A stretch of 64,000 nucleotides of DNA from positions 28,031,668 through 28,095,667 of the forward strand of contig NC_092569.1 of assembly GCF_037975245.1 (NCBI RefSeq), given 5' to 3'. Under the pieces are notes generated by a model, which saw nothing but the letters and a program-made list of their open reading frames with translations, was not told where the DNA came from and did no database searches. Below, piece by piece: positions 44,801 to 57,300 of this stretch. A program made the translations under genes and the position numbers. Position 1 is the stretch's first letter. Each line of letters starts with the position of its first letter. The stretch comes from Apostichopus japonicus (lineage: Eukaryota; Echinodermata; Holothuroidea; Aspidochirotida; Stichopodidae).

Positions 44801-45136
44801 AATAATAATAAACTCCAATATTTCATTGCCTGACTAAGTGAGGTAGAGACCTGAACTTTTATGGGAGGGCCAGATGCCAATGAAATATTTTGTAAAAGAG
44901 GGGTGCTACCGTGGGGCCATCGAAGCCAACTCTCGTTTCTGAGGGTCTTGGGTCCTCCAGAAGAACAAAGAAATAGAAGTCATATGGTGCTTATTTAGAC
45001 TATAATTTAGTTCTTTATAAGTAGCTTTATAGGGGAGGTTGCGATAAAAAAGTAATAATATATTCAAAATTTCCCATAACTGATTATATAAAGTAGGGAC
45101 CTGAATCTTTATGGGACGGTCAGATGCGAAGAAAGT
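41887..45136. other. NDUFS5 3' UTR and intergenic region, copy B
   Basis: Collinear with 2270-5715. AATAAA at 42487-42492 is a candidate polyadenylation signal. At 44097-44255 a 160-bp sequence replaces the transposon fragment seen in copy A. No gene. Confidence 0.5.
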
Positions 45137-45204
45137 CAAGGGCGGCGGAACAGGGGGGGGGGGGCACGTGCACCCCCACTTTTCCTCAGGTTCCGCCGCC
45201 CTTG
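45137..45204. mobile_element. hAT-like element reduced to its ends (68 bp)
   Basis: Same insertion as 5716-6351 with the same flanks (AAGAAAGT 45129-45136; AAGGAAGT 45205-45212). Only the inverted ends and a G/C-run core remain, so the interior was lost here. Confidence 0.75.
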
Positions 45205-45907
45205 AAGGAAGTATTGCGTAAAGGGGGGGGGGGTCATTGGAGCTTTACATATGTAGGGGGTAGTTAGGGGTTTTCCCAGAAAAGAATGAAACTGTAGACA
45301 CCCAATGGAGCATTTGGGAGGCATATTTAGTCAATATATCAGGTTTATATCATAATGACCTCTAAATACTTTGATTTTACTAACAAATACTCTGTGTGAG
45401 TCTGAAAATGGGGGATGGGGGGAGGGAGGGGCTTATAAACGTAGTAATGGTCCAATTCCTTCTCGGATGAATGCAAAAATCCCCTGACTGAGCCATTTTT
45501 GCCATCGTCTCCCCTCCCCCCCCCCCATACGCATGCCTTATTGTATTTAGCCATCATAAATACTGCCGAATGAATAATCCGATCAAACCTACTTTAGTCC
45601 AACAAATCTCAACATTTTTTTCTTTAAACAACATTTTCGTTACCATACCAACATTCGGTCTCTACCGGTTTTTGTTAGTTTGCTTATCGTACTTCTCTGA
45701 ATTCGCCACCACTTAGCAGTAATTTATTAATATTTAAATGGCTTTGACAAATTCAAAAGCACCTCCATAATTAATTATATTTTATTATGAAATTATTTGG
45801 TACTTTTATTGTTTACATCTCCAGTGCTTCTTAGAAGCTAATCATATGAAAAAAGGGAAATAAACATTAATAAATAGTACTCAAAAGCAGTCGATACGGT
45901 AAAGAAT

Positions 45908-47428
45908 TAAGACACATATATTACTCATTATCTTTTAAATTACAAGAAGTTTACATTGAACGTATACCATATAGAGATAAGTTAGGCAAAATATTTACAT
46001 GGTGACTCTTTTATTCAGTTAATATTCTTCTTAAGTTTTTTATTGGTCCTTATATCTATTTTCCTATATTTTGTATTCCCAACACACAGGACAAGGTTCA
46101 CTGTAATATAAGTTTAATGATGTAACAGTGCATTGCCGTCTTTTAGCTTTGTTTTTTTTTAAACTTTTATATCCATTCAATATTCTTTTGTCTTTCAATT
46201 TGTATATGAAAACGAGAAATCAAATGGGTGTACACTACTCTCCTTTCTCAGAACACACAAAAAAGTCAGAGTTTTTATCAGCACATTAACCTTGCATTTA
46301 GAGGTAATAATACTCTAAGTAAGGTCCAGTATGCACCATTTGATGTCGTAACTTACGTGGGCCAGGTCAGGTTCAATGACCTAAGGGCCACTTCACCGTC
46401 CTGGATTACAATTTTTATTCTTCTCTGGCTCTTCCATAAATCCCCCCCCCCGCCTCATCACCTTTGTAATCCAATTATGTCGGTTGTCCCCATTTTGTAA
46501 TCTTCTTGTTTCTTAGAGTATATTATGATGATACATTGTTCTTCAGGCATATTATGTCGGGAACCCTTCATAATTTCCAGGGCCCCTATTTGACCCCGTG
46601 CCCGGAAACCATAACACCCATTCCCTTACCAATCTTGTCAATCATGCATGTCAATGTTTGTCAGTTATCGTCGAAGCAAAAGGGCACCTTTCCACAAGAA
46701 AAGTAAGTGTTCTTCGAAGATACTATATGTGTGTTGTGTTCATGTGACTCAACTTACCTGCAGAGGGGAGGGGAGGGGTGGGGAGGGGTGGGGAGGGGAG
46801 GGGTGGGGGAGGCAAGTGTCCTCGTTTTCTCAGTGGCTTTGATCCTGTACATATTAACGATGGCAGACATACAAATACATGATAGTCTGTGTGGGTATAT
46901 CATATCCCTACTTTGACCCATCACCTATCCTGCCAAAGTTTTAAGTGGTTCCTAATTAATCCATCATGCTATACTTGACATAGACATAATACCTGTGAAA
47001 GTTGCAAGTCTTTGATTTGCAGAAATTTGCTTCCTTTGACCTTCTTACATATATGGCTTTGGAAATTACTATTGTTTTGGATGCAGCACAAAGAACACTA
47101 TGATAATTACCAATATAAACACAGAAAGAGATTAATATCACAACAAATAATTTTCTTTTTTTTCATTCCAATTATCGTGCAGTTCTATTGAGCTTGATAT
47201 TTCCGTCAGTCAGTTTACTTCTTATTTGGATTATTTACTGGAGTTGTTCCCGATAAGTCGGATATGCATAGATCTCTACAGATCTGTAAATGTAGGCTAC
47301 ACATTGATATTTTTGTTAAGTTCTGTCTCACTTCCACGCGATGTTTTCCGTAAGTTGCAATCCATGGATTTATTTCTTTGTTTATACTGACTCTAGATCT
47401 CTTGATATAATTTTGCTTTGCAGATCTT
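45908..47428. other. Insertion of about 1.5 kb specific to copy B, no gene
   Basis: Copy A passes from GATACGGTATAGAAT to GAGACATGTTACC without it (about 7045). It contains a short G-rich tract at 46763-46812 made of GAGGGG/TGGGG units, with G-quadruplex potential, and no convincing gene. Ends are not clearly inverted. The class is unknown. Confidence 0.6.
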
Positions 47429-48098
47429 ATGAGACATGTTACCTTGTGGCGCCAGAATCGTTATAAGCTACTCACATATAGTTCTTCTTAAAAAGGAAGT
47501 TTAAACTTTTGTCTCAGTTATATGGTCAGAGTTGGCTCCATTGAGTACAACATCAATCTCCCATTTGCAATTACAGTCTGGTGGCTTGGTGGATAGCTAC
47601 ATGTGTTATATATAATACTAATATAGTGCTGTGGTAAATACAGCACTTATACCTATCCTGTAAATTTGAATTTTTGAGCAATTGTGTCATTAAACTAATC
47701 TTTTCTTTTCACAACATTTTTTCACATCACATCAAAACATCTTTTCACAAACATCTTTTCACAATACCACTACACCCCCTCCCCTCCACCATTCAAACTC
47801 AAACCCCCTCCCACCACATCTCGATACAATGACCAGTGGAAAAATAATAATAATAATTGAAAAAAATTAGATGTTACATAATGAATGAATTTTTTTTGTC
47901 ACAATAAAGGAGTTATCTTCCAATCTTACATCCACAGAGAATTAATATTGCAGAGAAAGCGAATCCTGGAAATGAATACTTCAGAGATTGACAAATGTAG
48001 TCATTTACACATAGTATTATTTCGTCAGACTCTTACTCTGTGAGTCTATGCACAATCCTTTTGTTGTATCTGTGGATTACTTATTCCTGAATCTAGAT

Positions 48099-48367
48099 CT
48101 AGACAGGACGGATCTTCATCTCAGTGTATTTGATGTTGTGAGAGTTTCCTGGTAGATAGCTCCAGGTTATACTAACAGCAGGTTGATTATCGACAGCATG
48201 ATAATCACCATTGAGGTTAGAGTAGTGACAGTTTTTATACCACCACGCACCTTGAAACGTCACTGCGCAGTTCCCAGCATTGTTATTATCATTATCTCTG
48301 TCGTAGGTACTAAAAGCCTGGTTACGGTGATATTCCAAACCTTGTGAATCAAGCAGGTAGTTTGTAT
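48099..48367 (-). CDS. FReD-2 exon 7
   Basis: Enters in phase 1 after GTCATTCACAG. It encodes TNYLLDSQGLEYHRNQAFST, YDRDNDNNNAGNCAVTFQGA, WWYKNCHYSNLNGDYHAV and EMKIRPV, then TAG. The CH dipeptide and acidic DRDND are kept. The loop between DRDND and NCA, close to the ligand and calcium sites, differs completely from FReD-1 (NNNAG versus DVDDV). Confidence 0.93.
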
Positions 48368-51300
48368 CTGTGAATGACAAAAATAACGAATCACATTATC
48401 AGTATGTACTTCTCTGACATTCATAGATTGAAAAGATTTTCATTTATTTTTATTTTCAATGTGACAATTTCCTGACGACAGCATGATAATCACCATTGAG
48501 GTTAGAGTACTGACATTGTTTATTCCACCACGCACCGCGATATGTCACTGCGCAGTGCCTATCTTTGTCAATATCATTATCTCTGTCGTATAGGTACTAA
48601 AAGCCCAGTTACAATGAGCTCCCAAACCTGCCAACTCTAACAAGTGGTTTGTTTCTGTGAATGACAAACAACACGAATCACATCTATATCATCGGTTTGT
48701 ACTTTCATAGATTGAAAGGGTTCTATATAGTTTTTTTTTTTGTCGATCTTTTAAGATTTCCGATCGTCACAATCTTTTTCTTTCTTCGATTTATTAAACT
48801 GTACTTATTTACTTAGTCATCGTTATTTATTTTCTTAGTTATCTTGTTATATCTTGTTCGTTCCTTGTATTTTATTATTATAGGTATTTTATTTTACTTA
48901 TTTTCATAGGTACCATTTTAGATGACTTTAATTAGATTGGCCACTAATTTCAAACGGGTTAAAACAATATTTCCGTCTTAAAATCACTTTTCAGCAATTT
49001 GAACTTTTAATTCAGAGATTCCTATTGTTAAAAAAGTGTTTCCATTTTCAATCTCTTTCAAATTTTGCAATCTCTAAAACAAACAGCCTGTTTCAATTCA
49101 TCTCATCACTGCAATAATTTGAATGCTATGCCCCCAGACCCACACCCCTTACACCCTTTGAAGTTGGGGGATACTTATGTATTCCCCCCCCCCATCCAGG
49201 GTCACTATAGAAGTTTTCCTCCTTTTGTTTTTCGTCACTTACTAATGTTATATTAATAACCTGCACACTCACACACACAAATAATAGCGCCCTACACTCA
49301 CTGGTCTAACGTTTTTTAACTATTGTAGGTATTTGATTTTACTTAAAATAATCGTCTAATCACTGCAATAATTTGCCCCTCCCCACCTCTTACGTCACTG
49401 TGAAGTTGGGAGACTTACATTAATAACCTGTACACTCCCACAAACAAATAAAAGCATCCTGCACTCACTGGTCTAACAAAATCAATACGCGTAAACACGA
49501 CGAGTAAACTCTTTGAGAGGGGCGCAGAAAATTTGTCCACATGCTGCAATTTGTCCAGTTTATGTGGAAAATGCCCAAATAAGAATTTTGAAGAAAGGCA
49601 GAATTTCGGGATAAAATAGTCACATTTTTCAGTTGAAAAAGAGTTGAAATTTCCAATGTCGCATGAGCCACTGTGGTATGTGCTAAACCAACTTTCATCT
49701 TGGAAAGATCCCCAACCCCGCCGGTTTTTGACAGCAATCAATGTCAATGGCTCCAATTCCCCCTCCCCACCCCTTCGCCTCACCAACTTCAGAAGCAAAA
49801 CAAAGCACCTGCAAGCCGTGGCGTTTCACCGCAATCATGCATAGTAGTTTTCGGTTGGTTAAAACAAGTTTCTGAACTAATACAATGTATCTCCACCCAC
49901 CCCCCCTCTCTATACCCTCTCCCTATCTCGTTCTCTTGCTATTTCTCTCTCAGATGAAAAAGGGTCCTACTAAACACCTAGCAAATGCGGTTTATACTTT
50001 TGTAAGTTGTGAGTATCTGCCGTTATATGTAGTTTCCTATACTATTTATAACTACCAAGGGTAATTTAGCAATTCTACCTTTCCACGACTCAATTGAAAT
50101 TATACTTGAAGGATGTTTTATTGAAGTTCATATTATGATTTTTTGTTAACATCATTTAGTAACTCTTCTAATTGCAGCATTTGTCACTCTCACCAACCAG
50201 AGTATGAATTAGATATCGCAACTTCATGATTAAGTAATAGTTCCAATCACAGGAAAAGTTTTATTGTACCATAACACCCTAGTTGGTTTCTCATAACTAG
50301 TATATAATGAATAACCGCATTGACAGAAGACCGCATCCCACACTTTTAACGTAACTTAGCAACTAGTTGCCTTTTCATAACTATTAAATATTAACTAATT
50401 ATTCCAATCGCAGAAATGTTTGTGTCCCACACTTTTAAGGTACCTTAGCAACCATTTGGCTTCTCACAACAAGTGAATTATTAACTTATAATTCCCCCCT
50501 CCCGACCTTGCCCGATGGACATGTCTGACAGCAAATTTACCTATCATCCAATTGCTATCTACTATTGCACAATTTTGAGATATGACAAACTTGAGGAAAC
50601 AGGAGACAACGCTCAAAGACCTGTTTTAATTGTGCATAAACCAACCTGTATTTTGAACTGTGGAGTATGCAGCCTACTAAAATGATGGTGAGTAAATCAG
50701 CGCGAGTCAAAATAGATCAGGACCAGTGGCGTAGCTACGGGGGGGGGGGGGGGGCTTGTCGGCTCCCCAGTCGCCCTCCCACTGGGATTTTGGGTGTCGA
50801 AAAAAAAATTACATGTGTGAAATATATATCATTGGTCTGAATGGTCTCGAATCTCCATGATGACCACTCATGAACGACCCTTCGACCACGGACCGGCAGT
50901 AGGCAATAGTTGCTGAAAAACCTGACGTGACATAGCACATAGGCCGAGAAGTCTACAGTAGTCGCACTGTACTGAAAACGCATGTTAACGACCATTGAAT
51001 AATATAATTCCTGCCATAGGCGTAGGAGCCTCATTTGATTTGGGGGGGCTGTAACGACTTGCCCGAAAAATATAACCAAAATTTTTTCGCGCGCTCCGCG
51101 CGCGTTCTACATGTTAATGTGCATATCATATAGGCATCCATAAGTTACTACACCTGCCAATAACATAAAATCATTTTTCGTGTTATTACCCTTCTATATT
51201 GGTTATAATTATTGGGGAAGTCCTTACAATAATAATGATAATAATATCAGTTTAACCATTGAAAAACACATTGCAAATTATTATTCTTTTTTCAGTAGGT

Positions 51301-54300
51301 GCCGGTGGCGGAGCGAGGGGTATTGGGACAGGGGGGGAAGAGAATGGGTCTGTAGGGGTGCTTTTGACACTATCTAAGCGGAGCGCCACCGCAGGTTGGC
51401 GCGGAGCGTACAGAAATTTTTGAGTAAAGATACTCCCTAGATCGCCGGAAATGACCCTTTCCGGGCCTTGCTAATTTGCAGAAAAATGAAGGATAAATAA
51501 GTGTCATCGCCATTTGTCAGAAAATTGCACCAACAAAATGTGAAAAATGTCAATAGGTATTTGAGAGCGCAATAAAAAAGTCGATAATCGCGAATAAGAA
51601 AAAAGTGAAAGCTGAAAAGGGCGCCAGCAGTCCATTTGAGTCCGTCAGGGGTCATCGCCCATGGACGCTCTGCCACTGGTAGGTGCCCGAAAAATTCTCA
51701 GCATATTGCCCAAATTTTCACCAAAAAAATTGGAAAAAAATGCGAACTATTATTCTTTCAGTAGGTGCCCGAAAACATTCTCAGCATATTGCCCGAATTT
51801 TCACCAAAATATTTGAAAAACACATTGCAAATTATTCTTCTTTCAATAGGTGCTCGAAAACTTCTCAGCATAGACCTATTGCCCGAATTTTCACCAAAAA
51901 ATTGAAAAACACATTGCAAATTATTATTCTTCCAGTAGGTGTCCGAAAAATTCTCAGCATATTGCCCAGATTTTCACCAAAAAAATTGAAAAAAATGCAA
52001 ATTATTATTCTTTCAGTAGGTGCCCGAAAACATTCTCAGCATATTGCCCGAATTTTCACCAAAATATTTGAAAAACACATTGCAAATTATTCTTCTTTCA
52101 GTAGGTGCTCGAAAACTTCTCAGCATAGGCCTATTGCCCAAATTTTCACCAAAAAATTGAAAAACACATTGCAAATTATGATTCTTTCAGTAGATGCCCG
52201 AATAATTCTCAGCATATTCCCGAATTTTTACAAAAAAACCCCCAGAAAAACATATTGCATATTATTATTCTTCCAGTAGGTGCCCGAAAAATTCTCAGCA
52301 TATTGCCCGAATTTTCACCCAAAAAAATTGTTGGGGGGGCTGCAGCCCCCCCGCCTCCTACGCCTATGATTCCTGCTCTACACACATAATGTTTACTACT
52401 GAATCTGTGTGTTCGACTGTTCGGCAAACTTAGCCTTTGTCACTCTCTTTTAAAATATCCATAATCCCTAACATACAAATAAATACTAATACAAACAGCC
52501 AATCAGTATCTTGTAACCAGTGCGCATTAACTGATCAAACAAGCTAGTGAGCAATACTATACCCTTATAGAAAGGTGGTTTCCAGGTACTTGAATGCCAA
52601 AGAAGATGTTAAAAGGTAAAATATGCTGACATTATACACATGTTTCTCACATCATTGCTAGCGTCATTGCCTCGATACCCTGTTACATTTTCAATCGGGT
52701 TTCCCTTCTGGGACGTACCCTGATGCTCTTAAAACAGCTAGAAAACCAAATTTTCAAGAAATGAGACAACACTATTGCTGAGAACTACCGGCCAACAGTG
52801 GCGGAGCGTCCAAACAGTCAGGGGGGCTGATCCCCCCCCCCCCCCCGACGGACTCAAATGGACTGCTGGCTCCCTTTTCAGCTTTTTGGCATTTTTTACT
52901 TATTCGCGGTTATTGACTTCTTTATTACACTCTCATCTACCTATTGACATTTGTCACATTTTGATGGTGTAGTTTACTGACAAAATGCTCTAACGTACGG
53001 CGGTATTTAATTTATCTGTTGTACGAAACTCTTTCCAGTTTCCAAGAACTGTACGGGGTTTTTGATATATTTTTTCGAAAACATGAGCACTTACAAAGAT
53101 ACCACATGGATTGTGATGAAGCGCATGTACTTTCCACACCCATATAAACTTCCGACTTGTCACAAATGGCGATGACACATATTTATTCTTCGTTTATCTG
53201 CAAATTAGCAAGGCCCGGAAAGGGACTTTTCTGTCTATCTAGGGAATATCTTTACTCAAAAAAATTCTGTTACGCTCCGTGCCAACCTGTGGTGGCGCTC
53301 CGCTTAGATAGTGTCCAAAGGGCCCCTACAGGCCATTCGCGCCCCCCCTGACCAATACCCCTAGCTCCGCCACTGCCGGTAAATCAGTCTATCACCCTAA
53401 TAATATTTCAGACGCAATCTTTGATGTCAGTTTGACATATAGTTCGGTCATTTCAGTATGTTACTTGGCTGAAAGCCCAGTCAATCTTTCTTTATTTTCC
53501 ACGCGCAATTTGCAGATTTGTCGAAAAATGTCAATGCTGGTGTCAAACTCACAATAGATATGTCATGATATTTCAAAGTAACTTACCAGATTGTTTTTTT
53601 TATCTATTTCACTAAACTATTTGATGACCATATCAAAACATGGGATCTCAAAATAAAGGATGTTGAGAAAACTTTAGAGCAGCTTTAGAAGGCCTGGGAA
53701 GTGTCATTTCCAACGATCTAAGAGGCCTTTTTAGCTAAAAATTTCCTGTACGCTGCGCCCCAACCGATGGTGGTGCTCCGCTTAGATAGTAACAAGAAAA
53801 TGGTCAAGCCCCCCAGGAAATGTTCAAGCCCCCCAGCGCCCCCACTGAAAAAATCCTGGCTATGACACTGATCAGGACAGTATATAATCATCAGAGACAT
53901 GTACGAGATGAGTAGCAAAGTCGCAAGGGTAACATCTACCCCCCCACCTTCCCCCGCCTACCCCTTCTTCAATGGATGTCTGATACCAATCAATTGCAAT
54001 CTAACTTTGAACAAATTTTGGAAAATTAGAGACATGTGACAATTAGTGCTTTAATGCTGCATTACCAACCTGCAGTTCCAGTGTAAGCTCCAAGCTCAGA
54101 CAGCCTGTAGTTATCACTTTCATCGTTGATGCGGAATAAGTCGTATTTAGCGTAGTAGGGGTTTCCATCTTTGTTCACCATGTCAATCCGGATTTCATAG
54201 TCACCTTGATTGGTGAGGAGGGACAGTTTATCATTACCTAACCAAAACTCGTGGCAGGGGTCTCCAAAGCCTTCCTTATAGCTGGTCCACTTACGATAAA

Positions 54301-57300
54301 AGTCAACGGAACCATCAACGCGACGTTGGAATACCTGTTTAATACAAAAATAAAGTCAAATATGCATTTGTAACCCTTTAGGTACTAATTCGCATACCTA
54401 TCAAGTACTTCATTTTTTCCAGAAAGAAATTAGATTATTTAGAATTAGGAATCATTTTTATATTAACCAATAACAGAATACAAATTGAGCTCTTTGAGGT
54501 TTTAAAGAAATATTGAATAAAATATCACTTATTATTAAAAAGAGTTTTTACGATATATGACGAAAAAGAGAGTAAATAAATGCAATCTTTTAGTGATCAA
54601 AGTGCGGCAGGTTGGCGAAACATATCACCTGAGAGATAATGGTTTCTAGTTTTGGTCTGATATAGTCGTAATGTGGGATTTCCATACAATCTGAGCAGTT
54701 CAAGGTTTTCCCATCTAAAATTATATGTATATGGGTCTGTTCACGTTAAAGCGCCCAAATTAGCATACATGGCATTTGGAGCATTCTTACAAAATACTTA
54801 GAGGTTCTAGAGATACAAATATTATCCCCGTGGAGAGAGTCCACTTAGCTGTACCTACAGTACCATAGCATAGACAATTTCCTGAGATATACATATGGTA
54901 TGCTATACTCCCAGAGGTGCCAAAATGTGGACGGAAAATGTTGCCATTCCAAACTGCACTATTTGTACTTTGAGCTATTCTCAACTCCAAAAGTGGATTA
55001 CTCCAAATTATTGCGAAACCGGACCAGTGTTTCGGACATCACTTTTTCCGTCCACATTTATACACCAATTTGTGAGTGGTGTAGTTTGGGGTTAAATAAC
55101 AAATGTTGAAAGTGGTATGCTTTTTCAATACTGTCATAGTTGTAACAAATAAAATATATATCAGATGCATGTCCATCCAGCCACATTGTATTACACAATA
55201 AATTTAAACAACATGCAAAATGTTTCCGTCCACAATTTGGTGATTTCCGAAACATCATGGAGCAACTAATATATGAAGTATGTTGAAACCCACAAGACTG
55301 TTTTGTTGCTCTTATTAAAGCATGAGTAACTCCTCCAACTACAGTATGTACATGACACGTTTCTACTCATACGTATTGATTTGATAACCACTTCAATTTT
55401 TCCGTCCATGTGTGTGATGTCCGAAACGTACACCAGTGATGTCCGAAACAAGTTTTAATTAATATATGTTGAAAAAGACACAATAGCTGAGCACTTTATA
55501 TATCATGACAAGTTCTATTGTTGCAAACATACTGCACATACTGCACTACTCAAAATGTTTCCATCTTTACCAAATATTATAGCAAAATAACCTTAAAAGT
55601 ATGTTTCGGACATCACCATGAGTTTCGGATATCACTTTTGTGAATCCAACATATTGTACAAAAGCACTAGTTTAAACTGAATGATTCAAGTGGTTGATTT
55701 TAGTGGGCTAGAGTACACTAAGATACTACAACAGAATGCTTCTTAACTTTAGTGTCATTTGACCAACATGTATTGATCTTTTGATGACTTGTGACAAGTC
55801 TAAAATGATATTCTACATATTTGGGTATGAATGTTACTGGGAACATCAAATTACTTGAATTTTTCTAGATCTGACATCATTAACACTACAATTTTCCATC
55901 ATTTAGTACTGAAGGAGTAATAAAAACGTTTGGTGAATTTCTTCTGCCATAGCATGTATCAGGATGGCATCACATTATACAGTATATTGGAAAGTAATGC
56001 TGTAATTGTCTGCTATAGCTTGAATCAAGCTATTTGTCACAACCATAGAAAGCCTATTTATAGGCTAGAAGAACTACATCAAAGGGCACATGATTACCAT
56101 GCATGGACTGTCATTGTGATCTGTTCCAGCTTCCAGGGTGGTACCAATTTGATATTTCCCAATATCAGTTTGAGAATTGTAAAGTTAATTACACACAATT
56201 GTAATAGGCCTAGATGAGTTTTGTAGCATACAGTACTGTACAGTAGATCATTTTTCTGTCACATTGGTCTACGGCACAGTATCTCAACGTCACTTTCATA
56301 AACCAAACACAGTTCAGTGTCGTCTGCTGCTCTATACGAATGAAATCAGGGTGCATCTATGACACCCTATATGTCAGAGCAATTTAACTCTTTAAATACC
56401 ATTATAGGAGGTCCCAGGGGAAATTATTTACAAATCTTACTAAAAAATCCAGTCACTTTTGGCAATAGGAACCCAGGTATTGTTGAAAAGGTATTGAAAT
56501 GAGGTTTCCAAAAATGTCTTTGTTTTTTCAGAATTGAGCTAATTACGTATGCAAATATGCAAATGAGGTCATTCTAGGGAAACTGTACTTTGCTTTTCTA
56601 CCATGATTATCATCAATGCTCATTCAGTCATGTTGAACGGTTGAACATGCAGAAGATATCACCTTTTCTCTAGGAAAGGACATGAAACACATTGGACAGA
56701 CTCCACTTATCTGAACATACTTAGATACACGAATAGTATTTGTTTTCTTCTTGGTCCAGATTGAAATATATTGTTGGCCACCAGTTGAGAACCCCTGATA
56801 TATTGGATATCACACTATATATAGCGACCCATTCACCTCCGTCAGTCATATTATAAATATATTATATATACCTCCTATACTATAGGATGTCATACTATGT
56901 ATACCAATCATTTTCCTCCGTTATTCATATTATAAATATATAATATATTCCTCCTATAATATTGGATGTCATACTATGTATACGAACCCTTCTCTGTTTG
57001 TCATATCATAAATATATAATTTAGTCCTCCCATCCTCCTTCAGTCATGTTATGTATATATATATATATTTATAAAATATTGTCTATACTATAGGATGTCA
57101 TACTAGACGTACCGTCCATCCTCCTCCCTCAGTTATATTATACTAATATATCATCTATACTGTAGGATGTCATACTAGACTTACCGTCCATCCTCCTCCG
57201 TCAGTCATATAATACATCGTCTATACTATAGGATGCCATACTAGACTTACCATCCATCATCCGTCAGTCATATTATACATACAGTATACAATTTATCGTC

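Larger units (their letters stand above)
51015..52368. mobile_element. hAT-like element carrying a tandem-repeat core, copy B only
   Basis: Copy A has the empty site ATTCCTGCTCTAC (about 11204). Here ATTCCTGC is doubled (51007-51014 and 52369-52376). The ends are CATAGGCGTAGGAG and CTCCTACGCCTATG. The interior is an array of units of about 80 bp plus a nested MITE (51303-51678). No transposase. Confidence 0.9.
50724..53870. mobile_element. Outer hAT-like element with nested insertions, copy B
   Basis: Orthologue of 10891-12703 with the same target duplication ATCAGGAC (50716-50723 and 53871-53878) and ends CAGTGGCGTAGC / GGCTATGACACTG. It has grown to 3.1 kb by a further insertion (51015-52368). 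The hairpin motif lies near its right end at about 53745-53790. Confidence 0.85.

Noticed and set aside
46763-46812. Frames through the G-rich tract at 46648-46916
   Set aside because: Low-complexity Gly/Arg/Trp translations of GAGGGG/TGGGG repeats.
51683-52279. 198-residue repetitive plus frame
   Set aside because: Created by an about 80-bp tandem repeat inside a non-autonomous transposon.
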